Assembly: GCA_013400115.1 (NCBI GenBank)
Contig: VXBP01004182.1
Location: forward strand, 834,026-898,025
Direction of reading: 5' to 3'
DNA length: 64,000 bases
Source: Rhinopomastus cyanomelas
Taxonomy: Eukaryota; Chordata; Aves; Bucerotiformes; Rhinopomastidae
This document shows, piece by piece, positions 11,130-20,960 of this stretch (its first letter is position 1; each line of letters opens with the position of its first letter). The notes under the pieces were generated by a model. That model was not told where the DNA came from, made no database searches, and saw only the letters and a program-made list of their open reading frames with translations. The position numbers and the translations under genes are program-made.

Positions 11130-11817
11130 TCTGCTGGGGACATCTAAAGGGACCTGGGGTTGTGGTGGACAGCAGGATGACCATGAGCCAGCAATGTGCC
11201 CTTGTGGCCAAAAAGGCCAACAGCATTTTGGGGTGATCAGAAGGGTGGTGGTTAGCAAATCAAGAGAGGTTCCCTTCTCCTTCTACTCTGCCCTAGTGAG
11301 ACTGCATCTGGAATCTCGTGTCCAGTTCTGGGCCCCTTGGTTCAAGGACACGGACCTGCTGGAGAAAGTCCAGCACAGAGCCACAGAGGAAGGGAGTGGA
11401 AACCTCCCTGCGGACTAAAGGCTGAGGGAGCTGGGTCTCTAGCTTGGAGAAACAAAGAGTGAGGGGTGACCTCATTCATGTTGATAAATATTTGCAGGGT
11501 GCGTGTCAGGAGGATGGAGCCAGGCTCTGCTCAGTGGCATCTAATGATGGGACAAGGGGTAATGGATGTGAGATGGAACACAGGAGGTTCCACATCAGTA
11601 TGAGAAGGAACTTCTTCATGGTGAGGGTGACAGAGCACTGGAAGGGGCTGCCCAGGGGTGTTGTGGAGTCTCCTTCTCTGGAGACATTTAAAACCGGTCT
11701 GGATATGTTCCTGTATGACTTGGTCTAAGTGATCCTGCTGTGGCAGGGGGATTGGACTGGATGACCTTTCGAAGTCCTTTCCAATTCATAATGTTCTGTG
11801 ATTCTGTGATTTTAATC
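11130..11817 (+). mobile_element. CR1 type A, long copy with complete 3' end
   Basis: Runs from the ACCTGGGGTTGTGGTGGACA block (about 230 codons from the ORF2 stop) to the tail at 11817. The final 94 codons (11444-11728) are still open and read RGNGCEMEHRRFHISMRRNF then WKGLPRGVVESPSLETFKT. Upstream it carries small deletions. Confidence 0.95.
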
Positions 11818-13019
11818 TGCTGCTTGTAGTACTTGGAGAGGACTGCTTGAACCTGGCAACACTATCTGCACTGGGGCATCTTTAGGCTTTGAAGAATTTA
11901 GCATACTCCTTTTAGCATCCTAGTGCACACCCGGTCACTTAGCAGCTATGATGTACAGTTTGATCTTGACCTGCCAGTCAAGTCAATAAAAACACCTGAT
12001 GGCATGTTTCAAACTTTTTAGGTGTATTTGAGTAAGCAGCGTAAAGGCTACTTGAGAAATAGGTGCCATATAGATTATTCAACTTTGATCTGTTTCTTTG
12101 ATTTAGCACTGCAATTAAGTCGATTTGGTTCAAAGAGAAAGCTCATTGGTTGATGTTTTACACTGATGTGATAATGTTTACACAGATGTGCTTTGAAATC
12201 TCGATTATGGTGGATCTTTGGGTCCCACCACATGACAGGCTCCTGTTATCTGAAGGGTAAAATAATATAACATCTATCTGTAACTGCCTTCAGAACAGCT
12301 CTGCCTGTGCTCTCCTCTGCGGTGATTTATCTGATCATTGTATTTAGGGTTAGTTTTTTCAGTTTTAAATCCCTCCACAGTAAATCACTTGCTTTAAAGC
12401 AGCCTTTTTATAATTCAGGTGCACGCAGGGGCAGTACTTAGGACTGCAGTGATGAAAAGGTGTAGCATTACCTGCTTTAAAGCACCTGCCAATTAATTAG
12501 CCCCATTCTCTCCACAGCAAGTAAAGCTAAGCAGTCAAGTCCATTTGATCTCTCAAACTGTGACTGAAAAGACCATGGAGCAAGACAGGAGGACTAATCT
12601 TTCATGATTCTCTACAACTTTCTTGTTTAAATGAAACCTTAAACTGCTAGGCAATTCTCTTAAACTTTGGAAAGAATTTACTGTGGAAGGTCTTTGCGTT
12701 TTACACTCAATGTTTTAACATTGGGTTGAACGCTAAGAAGGATCATGTAGTTTGAGCTCTAAAATTCATTAGACATACTAAAAGGCAGCAGAGGTGGCAA
12801 AGGTCAAGCTCTTAGTTTTAACACAGTTATTTCACCATTGCTAATGGTGAACGTGTGTCCCACCAGTGTATGAACTGCATGGGGAATGGAAACACTGCAT
12901 ACGCTCTTCTCGAACAGGACAGCAACATCCTAAATTCATTGAAACCACTGCAGAAAGGACTTTCAGTCTATTACTGCTCACTTGTGATGCAAAATGTGAA
13001 AGAATTTGGATAAGCGGAG
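11818..13019. other. MICU3-FGF20 spacer, no recognised feature
   Basis: About 1.2 kb of unique sequence. The stretch 12360-12540 has two related TTTAAAGCA-containing segments but no clear repeat. A distal FGF20 element could lie here; nothing in the bases alone shows it. Confidence 0.5.
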
Positions 13020-13508
13020 CCAGCCACAAAGATGATGGAGTGGAGCATCTCCCTGATGAGGAAAGGCTGAGGGAGCTGGGTCTCTTGAGCTTGGAGAAAC
13101 GGAGGCTGAGGGGTGACCTCATTACTGTGACTTTGTTAATGTTGATAAATACGTGCAGGGTGGGTGTCAGGAGGATGGAGCCAGGCTCTGCTCAGTTGCA
13201 TCTAGTGATAGGAAAAGGGGAAGTGGGTGTGAGCTAGAACAGAGGAGGTTCCACATCAATATAAGGAACTGTTTCATGGTGATTGTGAGAGAGCACTGGA
13301 AGGGGCTGCCAAGCGAGGTTGTGGAATGTCCTTCTCTGTAGACATTTAAAACCCACTTGGACTGTTCCTGTGTGACTGGATCTAGGTGATGCTGCTGTGG
13401 CCTGGGGGATTGGGCTAGATGATCTTTTGAGGTCCCTTCCGGGCAGATTGGACTAGATCATCTTTCGAGGTCCCTTCCAATCCCTAATGTTTTGTGATTC
13501 TGTGATCT
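13020..13508 (+). mobile_element. CR1 type A with a doubled 3' tail
   Basis: C-terminal region plus 3'UTR. The tail occurs twice in tandem: 13408-13440 (GATTGGGCTAGATGATCTTT...) and 13447-13508 (GATTGGACTAGATCATCTTT...). The body belongs to the first tail. Confidence 0.92.
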
Positions 13509-13849
13509 CTAGAACTCACAGAATCTTTCCTTCTGCTTCTCTGCAGGTATTGAAAACGTTTGTCCCAAACCACGGGGCTGCCCAGTTATGTTTTTAAGGC
13601 TTTTTTCAATACTCAAGTACACTAGATCGGTTCTGTGTCACATGAATGATAAATTAAATGCAAGGGAGAGCTCGCAGAGGGGGAAAACACCTCCCTGACT
13701 ATGCCAATTCCTCTAGAAATCCCCCTCCTCGTAGCTGAAGCGATAAAAGGGAAGGGTAACGCACGTACGTTTTATTAGCGCCTCAGAAACAGAGAGCAGA
13801 ACTGTCAGATCTTTGTTTTTCCACTTTCATGTGTGTCTGGGCAGGTCTC
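13509..13849. other. FGF20 upstream sequence, unclassified
   Basis: Unique sequence just before the FGF20 CpG island. It could contain proximal regulatory DNA, but no site stands out. Confidence 0.4.
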
Positions 13850-14167
13850 ACCCTCGGGTAACGCCTTTCTCCTGCTTCCCTCCTGCCTCTCCTTGCACCT
13901 GTCCACGTAACGCTCCAGCACCTCCCGACGGGGCCCCGCGCTCCGCTGCCCGCCCCGTCCCGCTCTGCTCCGGAGCTGTTTCTCCCCGCTCCCCGCCCCT
14001 GCCTTGGGTGGGGGCCCGGCTGCGCGCTGAGGTGCGGCGGTAGTTCCCTCCCCGCGTCCTCCCAGATCAGAGGAAGGTGCAGGGCGCGGGGGGAGTGAGG
14101 GTTTACGATTTCAAACGCGGCCTCCCCGCGGAGGGCGGCATCGGCGTCTGTCAGGGGTCTGCCGCGG

Positions 14168-14174
14168 ATAAATA
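14168..14174 (+). promoter_or_regulatory. TATA-like element upstream of FGF20
   Basis: ATAAATA in an otherwise very GC-rich setting, about 200 bases before the start codon. Spacing would put transcription start near 14200, just before the CGGCT repeat. Inferred only. Confidence 0.4.
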
Positions 14175-14230
14175 CGCACACGCGGGGCGCAGAAACACTG
14201 CCCGACGCCTGCCTGCGGATCGGATCGGGT

Positions 14231-14250
14231 CGGCTCGGCTCGGCTCGGCT
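14231..14250 (+). repeat. (CGGCT)4 pentanucleotide repeat in FGF20 5'UTR
   Basis: Four perfect CGGCT units, with a degenerate unit on each side (ATCGGGT, CGGAG). GC-rich, about 120 bases before the start codon. Length could vary between individuals. Confidence 0.85.
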
Positions 14251-14370
14251 CGGAGCTGCCGGCTCCTCATGCCCGGGGCCCCGCCGCGCCCCCACACATG
14301 CCCACCGGGAGAGCCCGGCAGCCGCTCGCCGCCGCGCCGTAGCCCGCTCGCCCAGCCACAGCCCCGCCTC

Positions 14371-14659
14371 ATGGCTCCGCTAGCCGACGTGGGGGGTTTC
14401 CTGGGCGGCCTGGACGGCCTCGGGCAACCGGTGGGCGCCCACTTCCTGCTGCCGCCCGCCGGGGAGCGCCCGCCGCTGCTCGGGGACCGCCGGGTGGCTG
14501 CGGAGCGGACGGGCGCGGCGGCGGCGGCGGCCGCGGCGGACCTCTCGCACCTGCAGGGAGTCCTGCGGCGCCGGCAGCTCTACTGCCGCACAGGCTTCCA
14601 CCTGCAGCTGCTGCCCGACGGCAGCGTGCGCGGCACCCGCCAGGACCACAGCCTCTTCG
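14371..14659 (+). CDS. FGF20: FGF20 exon 1 coding part
   Basis: Encodes residues 1-96 plus one base of codon 97. The start was chosen by family alignment (MAPLA..GGFLGGL); its context CTCATGG is only moderate (C at -3, G at +4). An eight-alanine run (residues 49-56, 14515-14538) is encoded by a GCG-rich tract that other family members lack or have in different form. Donor TTCG|GTAGGC. Confidence 0.96.
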
Positions 14660-17600
14660 GTAGGCGGGGGCGCGCGGGTGGGTACCGGTGTGGGCGCGTC
14701 CGTGTGAGCGTCCCCGGGGAGGGAGGAGGTGTGTAATGGGGGTGATGCTGGGGCAGCAGCATATCGCTCCCTGTGCCCGGCTTCACCCTCCCGCGGGTCT
14801 GCCCAGGGCTTGCGGTGAGGGGAGGTGTCCCTGCCCAGGGCAGCGATGCTGAAACTGGATGATCTTTAAAGGCACTCGCAACCTAAACCGTTCTGTGATT
14901 CCGCGCTGGCCCCGCGGTGAGGGTAATAGACCACTGGAACGGGCTGCCCAGAGAGATTGTGGAGTCTTCTCCTCTGGAGACGTTTAAAATCGGCCTGAAT
15001 GTGTTGCTATGCGACTGGATCTAAGAGATCCTGATATGGCAGGGGGATTGGACTGGATGATCTTTCGAGGTCCCTTCCAATCCCTAACGTTCTGTGCGCC
15101 CTGCTCGGGCAGGGTAACCTCTCATTAGACTAGGTTGCCCAGGGTACCATGCAACCTGGCTTTGAACTATTTGAGGGAGGGGGCATCCACAGCTTCTCAG
15201 GGTGACCTGTTCCAGTGCCTCAGCACGTGAGGAGTTTTCTTCCTGACATCTAATCTAAATCTACACCCTTTAGGCTTGAAACCATTCCCCCTTGAGATGA
15301 TCCTGCTCTGCAGGGTGATTGGAGTGGATGATCTTTCGAGGTCCCTTCCAATCCCTAATGTTCTGTGATTCTGTGATTGCCCTATCACTAGATGCCCTAG
15401 TTAAAAAGTCCCTCTCCAAGCCTCCTTAACACTTAAAAGTGTAATACTTAAAAATGCTTCAGAGAGTTAAAATGCCTCTTAAAATGCTTAAAATCTTTCC
15501 CAGTCAACTTTCTGTTTGTTGTCAATAAATCAAAAGGAGAGGTGAATGTAAATGTTTCCAGTGACAGAAGAGGGAATCCTCAATAGTGCTGGTAGGAACT
15601 GGACATCTGAACAAACTTGCTGTTGTCAACTCTATGAGAGTTTCTGTGTGTCCTGATTTAGCTGTTGTAAAAACGTGATTAAAGGGCTTCCTATCATCCA
15701 CCCCATAGTCAAAACAGTCTGCTGGAATGGCTCTTAATTGCTTTTAGAACACATGGATGTTTTCAAGAAGTGGAAGAGCTGTTCTCACAGGGAAGATTTC
15801 CTACAGCATGTAAACATGAAATAAATCTTTACTTAAAAGCACAAAAAATAGCTAAGCCCAGATCAAACATTTACAGGGCTTTTTAGAAATGTTCTTCCTT
15901 TATTCTACCACTATTCTTGGCAGGTTTGTCTGATGTGGTTGCTTTGTGGGTTGAATCACCTGCTTATTATTGTATTGAAAAAACAGTGGCTTTGAAAATG
16001 ATACCAGAAAGACAAAATACCTCTACTACACTTTATGAGACTTTAGGAACTGGAAAACTAGGGCGATTTATATGCAACAGAGTTGTTAATGCTTAGTCTT
16101 TGTAAAGGGTTTGCTGCTTGGTAATATAAATTAAAAAACCTGCTAACGCTTAATTAAAATTCAAAACATTTCAAATAATCATCTAGTCTGAGAAAGAAAA
16201 ATGCCCCTGAATGAAATAACCATAAATAAAGCAAATAGGCAAAAATTCCTAATCAAAATCAAATGCAGTGTTTAAAATCACTTACCTGTAATTAAGAGCT
16301 TTTTAAAATGTTGTGGTTTTACTGCTGCACATCAAGATGATTCCAGAACAGCTTCCTCCTAAGTCTTTACTTCCATTGTTAACAGCTTCCAGAAAGCCAG
16401 TTCACACGTTCCCTTTCTTTCACGTTTTGGATGTAATATGATCTGTGCCTAGTAATTGGTTAAATATGTTGGCATAGCCTTGGCAAATTTGGGCTTCAAT
16501 TAGTGCCTCATCTCTCAGATACTTTATATTATTAATGTATGTCACATTTTGGGGGCAAATGTAGCATAAATAGTGCTATAATCCAAACACTAGCAAACAA
16601 CTGGTGCATTTCACGCACATAAAAGCCTGCACTGAAGACAGCGCAAGAGGTGTGGGCCCATTCACTAGATAAGAAGTCATTACTTTTATTTCTCCTGTGG
16701 GCAGACTCTGCTGTATAAAATCCCCATCTGTACTCTGATTCCCATTCAAATGATCTAATAATGGATGTGTTTTCTTAAGATACTGCCTTATGGAAAGTAA
16801 AGTGTGTTTTCATGTATTTCAAACGTATCTTCCAGTGTTTGATTAGGTAGTTTAGCAAATAGAGTGTAACCAGTCTAGATTCCAGCTGCATAGTACTGGA
16901 GGCTTTGGCCTCAGTGCTGAATAAAAAGTCCTTTCATATTCAGCATTTTCAAATGAGTTTAGTAAATGCTGTCAGTTTCTTGTTCCTTAATTAGGCTTCC
17001 CAGACTGCTTTTCTGTGCATGTTGTGTACAATTCCAGATATTATTTAAGATGCCAGAGAAAAGAAGCCACACGTACTACAATCTGCCTATTTCCTACTTG
17101 TTTTCCGCTGCCTTTTGTACACTACGTGTTATGCGCTCACAAGGTGAATTAAAACAATATCTGCTTTTGTTTTTTTCCAGGTATCCTTGAATTCATCAGT
17201 GTGGCAGTGGGACTGGTCAGTATTCGGGGTGTGGACAGTGGTCTTTACCTTGGAATGAATGAGAAAGGCGAACTCTATGGCTCCGTAAGTATCACTTTCA
17301 TGTCAGCGCACGTGTGTTCAGGTTTTTATTAACTTCTTAGAACTACGGACACCTCTCAAGTAGCTAGTTAAGACCGTGTTACTTTTCAGAACACTAACAT
17401 CTCATCCTGTTGAAATGTATGATATCCAGTATAATATAAAGTATGGCCTTGAATACTAAAGATTTGATGGGAAAAGTTTCTCTTTCCTAGGTGAAGAGAT
17501 CTTTATTACAAAATAGCTAAATTAAACCAGATATTCAAGCAGCCTTACAGTTGCCTGCTATCTTATCATAGAATGACAGAATCATTCAGGTTGGAAAAGA

Positions 17601-19044
17601 CCCCTGGGTTCATCAAGTCCAGCCATCAACCCAACTCTACAAGTTCACCCCTAAACTAGATGCCCTAACACTAGATCTAAGCGATTTTTAAACTCATCCG
17701 GGAATGCTGACTCAACCACCACCCATCTTCTTATTACTACACATGTAACATAGTGCATATTTGCCTTTAAAGTCTTCAAATATCTTGGGAGAAAATATCC
17801 TGTCTCTTCAGTTCCTATGTCTGTGGTTATCCCTGTTTGAAATGTGAGAAGTGAGGTACACCACAAACAACAGATGAAAATACCCTCCTGATCTGTCAGA
17901 TTGCGCCCGAGTCCTTCCACTCGTTTCCAGAATGCTAAATATCCCGAGATATTTATCATTATATAGTTCTGCTTAATATAGTTCCCATGTGTGAGGTGAA
18001 TTTTAGTTGAACCATGGATAAGTAATACCTTCAGAGAACCACAGAACATTAGGGATTGGAAAGGTCCTTGAAAGACTGTCCAGTCCAATCCCCCTACCAC
18101 AGCAGGATCACCTAGATCCAGACACACAGGAACATGTCCAGGCGGGTTTTAAACATCTCCAGAGAAGGAGACTTCACAAGCACCCTGGGCAGCCTGCTCC
18201 AGTGCTTTGTCACCCTCACAACAAAGAAGTTCCTTCCCACATTGATGTGGAACCTTCTGTGTTCCAGCTGACACCCATTGCCCCTTGTCCTATCATTAGA
18301 TGCCACTGAGCAGAGCCTGGCTCCATCCTCCTGACACCCATCCTTCACATATTTATCAGCACGAGGGTGGTCACCCCTCAGTCTCCTTTTCTCCAAGCTC
18401 AAGAGACCCAGCTCCTTCAGTCTTTTCTCAGCACGGAGATGCTCCACTCTTTTCATAATTTCTGGCTCTGTGCTGGACTCTCTCCAGCAGTTCTGTGTCC
18501 TTCTGGAACTGAAGGGCCCAGAACTGGACACAAGATTCCAGATGTGGTCTCACCAGGGCAGAGTTATCTAACTGATGTTTGAAAACAAAATGGTATATGC
18601 ACATGTGCAGATGATCAAGGTCTGCTTCCAAATTCCATGTCAGGTCTCTTTCTGGACCTGATGCACTGACAGTCAAATGAACAGTAAGGCTGCTAGAAGC
18701 CAAAACCCCTTGGTTTATTTTTATCATGCTTTTACTCATACCTGTTCAGATAACTAGTGACAGCTTGACTGATTTTTCTTTACTGTTCCTTCCTGTAGGA
18801 GAAACTAACTTCTGAGTGCATCTTCAGGGAGCAGTTTGAGGAAAACTGGTACAACACTTACTCATCCAATGTGTACAAACACGGCGATTCCGGGCGGCGG
18901 TACTTCGTGGCGCTTAACAAAGATGGTACTCCCAGGGATGGGGCAAGGTCCAAAAGACACCAGAAATTCACACATTTCTTGCCCAGGCCTGTGGATCCAG
19001 AAAGAGTTCCAGAGCTGTACAAAGATGTGTTAGGATACAGCTGA
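14371..19044 (+). CDS. FGF20: FGF20, fibroblast growth factor 20 (join 14371-14659, 17181-17284, 18799-19044)
   Basis: A complete three-exon gene encoding 212 residues (human FGF20 has 211). FGF20 belongs to the FGF9/16/20 subfamily of secreted, heparan-sulfate-dependent ligands of FGF receptors. It acts in inner-ear and kidney development and, in chicken, is required for feather and scale placodes: a nonsense mutation in it causes the scaleless phenotype. Seen here: N-terminus MAPLADVGGFLGGLDGLGQ; no cleavable signal peptide; the FGF core from about residue 64 (VLRRRQLYCRTGFHLQLLPD); the uncleaved hydrophobic export segment FISVAVGLVSI at 101-111; GLYLGMNEKGELYGS; and the C-terminal ECIFREQFEENWYNTYSSN and RSKRHQKFTHFLPRPVDPER blocks. 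Exon 2 is exactly 104 bases, as in the family. Both introns are GT-AG. The frame is intact, so the gene looks functional. FGF9 and FGF16 are excluded by the N-terminus and by MICU3 next door. Confidence 0.97.
14850..14902 (+). mobile_element. CR1 type C 3' tail
   Basis: Only the tail of an older subfamily (AAACTGGATGATCTTTAAAG ... ACCGTTCTGTGATTC), directly followed by a type A copy in the same direction. Confidence 0.75.
14912..15096 (+). mobile_element. CR1 type A 3' end in FGF20 intron 1
   Basis: From GCGGTGAGGGTAATAGACCA through the last ORF2 codons to the tail (CCCTAACGTTCTGTG). Confidence 0.9.
15105..15411 (-). mobile_element. CR1 type C copy, split by a younger CR1
   Basis: An older minus-strand copy (CATCCACAGCTTCTCAGGGT, GTTCCAGTGCCTCAGCACG, AAACCATTCCCCCTTG). 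It is cut at 15294 and resumes at 15379 with CCCTATCACTAGATGCCC, which is what normally follows CCCCTTG in such copies. Confidence 0.85.
15295..15378 (+). mobile_element. CR1 type A tail nested in an older CR1
   Basis: An 84-base tail (GATGATCCTGCTCTGCAGGG to GTGATTCTGTGATT) that interrupts the older copy without loss of host bases. A 3-base TTG at each edge may be a target-site duplication. Confidence 0.88.
17181..17284 (+). CDS. FGF20: FGF20 exon 2
   Basis: 104 bases, residues 97 (last two bases) to 131, bounded by TTTTTTCCAG and GTAAGT. It encodes the hydrophobic segment used for export without a cleaved signal peptide and a central strand of the beta-trefoil. Confidence 0.97.
17566..17723 (-). 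mobile_element. CR1 type B 3' end in FGF20 intron 2
   Basis: Inverted tail (TCATAGAATGACAGAATCAT, GGTTGGAAAAGACCCCTGGG) and 3'UTR, cut at ACTCAACCACCACCC. Confidence 0.88.
18035..18565 (-). mobile_element. CR1 type A copy in FGF20 intron 2
   Basis: Inverted tail, then the C-terminal region. Minus frame 18531-18112 is open for 139 codons and keeps KELGLLSLEKRRLRGD, EDGARLCSVASNDRTRGNG and RRFHINVGRNF, indicating a fairly young copy. Confidence 0.94.
18799..19044 (+). CDS. FGF20: FGF20 exon 3 coding part
   Basis: 82 codons including the TGA stop at 19042-19044. Encodes residues 132-212: EKLTSECIFREQFEENWYNT, the receptor- and heparin-binding strands (GRRYFVALNKDGTPRDGARS) and a C-terminus ending LYKDVLGYS, which differs slightly from mammalian FGF20. 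Confidence 0.97.
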   Translation, partial: EKLTSECIFREQFEENWYNTYSSNVYKHGDSGRRYFVALNKDGTPRDGARSKRHQKFTHFLPRPVDPERVPELYKDVLGYS

Positions 19045-19410
19045 GGAAGGGGGCAACTCTGGAAAAGGAACCACACTGAAGCTGCTGCCGCTGCTGTCAT
19101 GGCAGTACCAGCATGAGGAACCGTCAGAGGTCTAGGATGCTGGGTTAGAAGAAGCTACTTTGTGATAGGCAAGTCTTGGATTTTGGAGACAAAGCCTTAA
19201 AGCTAAGGGTGGACCAGCCTCCTTCAGACTTGCTGAACTGCTTGGTAGCCAGTAATCAGAGGGAAGTTGGAGTGTGACTCTTAAGAGCGACAAACTCTTG
19301 GCAATTTTCTCTGGATTACCTGCGGTCTGTGAATTATCAAAGAACTACCTATGTCGTGCAGATGAGACTACAGCAGGAAGAAACAGAAAGAAGTTGACTG
19401 TCAAATAGTA

Positions 19411-19490
19411 AGATTCTGCTGTGGCAGGGGGATTGGACTAGATGACCCTTTTGAGGTCCCTTCCACTCCCTAATGTTCTGTGATTCTTTG
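19411..19490 (+). mobile_element. CR1 type A tail inside the FGF20 3'UTR
   Basis: About 80 bases in the sense direction (GATTCTGCTGTGGCAGGGGG through TAATGTTCTGTGATTCTTTG). Confidence 0.88.
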
Positions 19491-19604
19491 AAGAAATCAT
19501 GAGAGCAATATATGAAGTTTTAGCAGCTTTGCTTGAACAATGGACCTTAGACGTTGATGCATCACAGTCAGAGCTGGAACATTTTTCTTCAGAATGGACC
19601 TATT

Positions 19605-19645
19605 TATACATCTCCAGATATTTATTTTATATATTTATTTATTGA
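19605..19645 (+). promoter_or_regulatory. AU-rich element cluster
   Basis: Several ATTTA pentamers in 40 bases (CCTATTTATACATC, GATATTTATTTTATA, ATATTTATTTATTG). Typical of short-lived growth-factor mRNAs; function inferred. Confidence 0.5.
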
Positions 19646-19946
19646 AGAGTTTATTTTTTACTGGGATATGAAGAGAATACAAACTCCTAGCCCCAATGAG
19701 AATCATTTATGGTGCCAATATTAACTCTGAGTAGCATTGTGATACAGAAATGACATTAGATTGCAATGCATTCGAAACCCAAACATTCCTGTTTCATGCT
19801 GTCTGTTACAGACGAGGTGATATTTTATCCCTATACCTTTGCCTTGGGACTGTCCTTGTTTTGGAAAGAATGTCTTGCGGGCTGTTTTGACCTGTGAGAG
19901 TGCCTTACATATCTGTATTGAATTCAAATGCACATTTAAAAAGGGA

Positions 19947-19952
19947 ATTAAA
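19947..19952 (+). terminator. Candidate polyadenylation signal ATTAAA
   Basis: The commonest variant hexamer, about 900 bases after the stop codon and followed within 50 bases by T-rich sequence. No better AATAAA is seen in this 3'UTR. Confidence 0.45.
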
Positions 19953-20167
19953 AATTACTTCACTTTCATTTCGTTTACTGTCCTTGTTAAATGAAGTCTC
20001 TTAGCAGACAATGGGTAGCGTTTCAGACCTGCGACCATTGTGAAGAGTGTGTCACAGTTACCTTGAAAGAAAAAGTAGATTAGCTCTTGAAATCTTGATT
20101 CAAGTTGTCACATGCTTGGTATTTGTTTTTTCACGTGGTTCCTTCTGTTTTTAGTAACACCTTTAGA

Positions 20168-20212
20168 GCTATTGAGGTCCCTTCCAATCTCTAATGTTCT
20201 GTGATTCTATTG
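20168..20212 (+). mobile_element. CR1 type A 3' tail
   Basis: Just the last 45 bases (GAGGTCCCTTCCAATCTCTA to GTGATTCTATTG), immediately before the chimeric CR1 copy. Confidence 0.75.
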
Positions 20213-20945
20213 TTCAATCTATTCATAAATGACAGTGACAGAGGCATTGAGGGCACCCTCAGCAAGTTTTTGGGTGATACCAAGCTGGGAGGTGCAGTTG
20301 ATGGCATCCAGAGGGATCTGGATAGACTAGAGAGGTGGGCCCAGATGAACCTTACGAGGTTCAGCAAGACCAAGTGCAGAGTCCTGCACCTGGGCTGGGG
20401 TAACCAGCATCATCAGTACTGGCTGGGACAGGATCTGCTGGAGAGCAGTCCTGTGGAAAGGGGCTTGTGCCTGCTGGTGGATGAAAAGCTGACCATGAGC
20501 CACCAGTGTGCAATCACAGCCCAGAAGGCTGATCACAGTCTGGGCTACATAAAAAAACTGTGGCCAGCAGATCAAGAGAGGAGATTCTACCCCCTACTCT
20601 GCCCTGGTGATACCTCACCTGTAACGTTGTGTCTGGTTCTGGACCCTCCAGCATGAGAAGGTTGTAGACAGACTGAAGCATGTCCAGAGGAGGGTCACTA
20701 AAATGTTCAGGGGAATGGAGCATCTCTCACATGAGGACAGGCTGAGAGAGCTGGGGCTGTGGACACAGGAGTCTTACAGAATATTACTGTACTTCTCAAA
20801 ATGGGTATCTTTTTACTCAAAGAGCAGATACAACCAGAAAACATGTCTGGCTAGTCTGAAAGGCACGTTTAGAACCCACCGGGATATGTTCCTGTGCGAC
20901 TCAGTCTAGGTGACTCTGCTGTGGCAGGGGGACTGCACTAGATGG
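20213..20945 (+). mobile_element. Chimeric CR1 copy with a foreign internal segment
   Basis: Begins in the polymerase palm: FINDSDRGIEGTLSKF precedes LGDTKLGG, where CR1 normally has an ADD-type catalytic box, so the box is broken. It continues through DLDRLERWAQMNL and LLVDEKLTMSHQCA to HLSHEDRLRELGLW. After LRELGLW about 120 bases (20757-20875) are not CR1; CR1 resumes with RTHRDMFLCDSV and the GGCAGGGGGACTGCACTAGATGG tail, then breaks off at 20955. The same junctions occur at 39484-39862. Confidence 0.88.
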
Positions 20946-20960
20946 TCTTTTGAGGTTCTG

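Larger units (their letters stand above)
13850..14750. promoter_or_regulatory. CpG island at the FGF20 promoter and exon 1
   Basis: GC- and CpG-dense from about 13.85 kb until shortly after the exon 1 donor. It holds the presumed start of transcription, the 5'UTR and coding exon 1. Confidence 0.85.
14660..17180 (+). other. FGF20: FGF20 intron 1
   Basis: About 2.5 kb, GTAGGC...TTTTTCCAG, phase 1. The first 750 bases hold several nested CR1 pieces (14850-15411). From 15412 to the acceptor it is AT-rich unique sequence with no recognised repeat. Confidence 0.9.
17285..18798 (+). other. FGF20: FGF20 intron 2
   Basis: About 1.5 kb, GTAAGT...TTCCTGTAG, phase 0. It contains two minus-strand CR1 copies (17566-17723 and 18035-18565); the rest is unclassified. 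Confidence 0.9.
19045..19975 (+). other. FGF20: FGF20 3'UTR (inferred)
   Basis: Follows the stop codon. It contains an inserted CR1 tail (19411-19490), a run of ATTTA pentamers at about 19605-19645 that could act as AU-rich decay elements, and a candidate ATTAAA signal at 19947-19952. The true end is not shown by sequence alone. Confidence 0.6.

Noticed and set aside
13783..14295. 170-codon minus-strand frame upstream of FGF20
   Set aside because: Lies in the CpG island, antisense, with low-complexity Arg/Pro/Ala composition. No homology seen.
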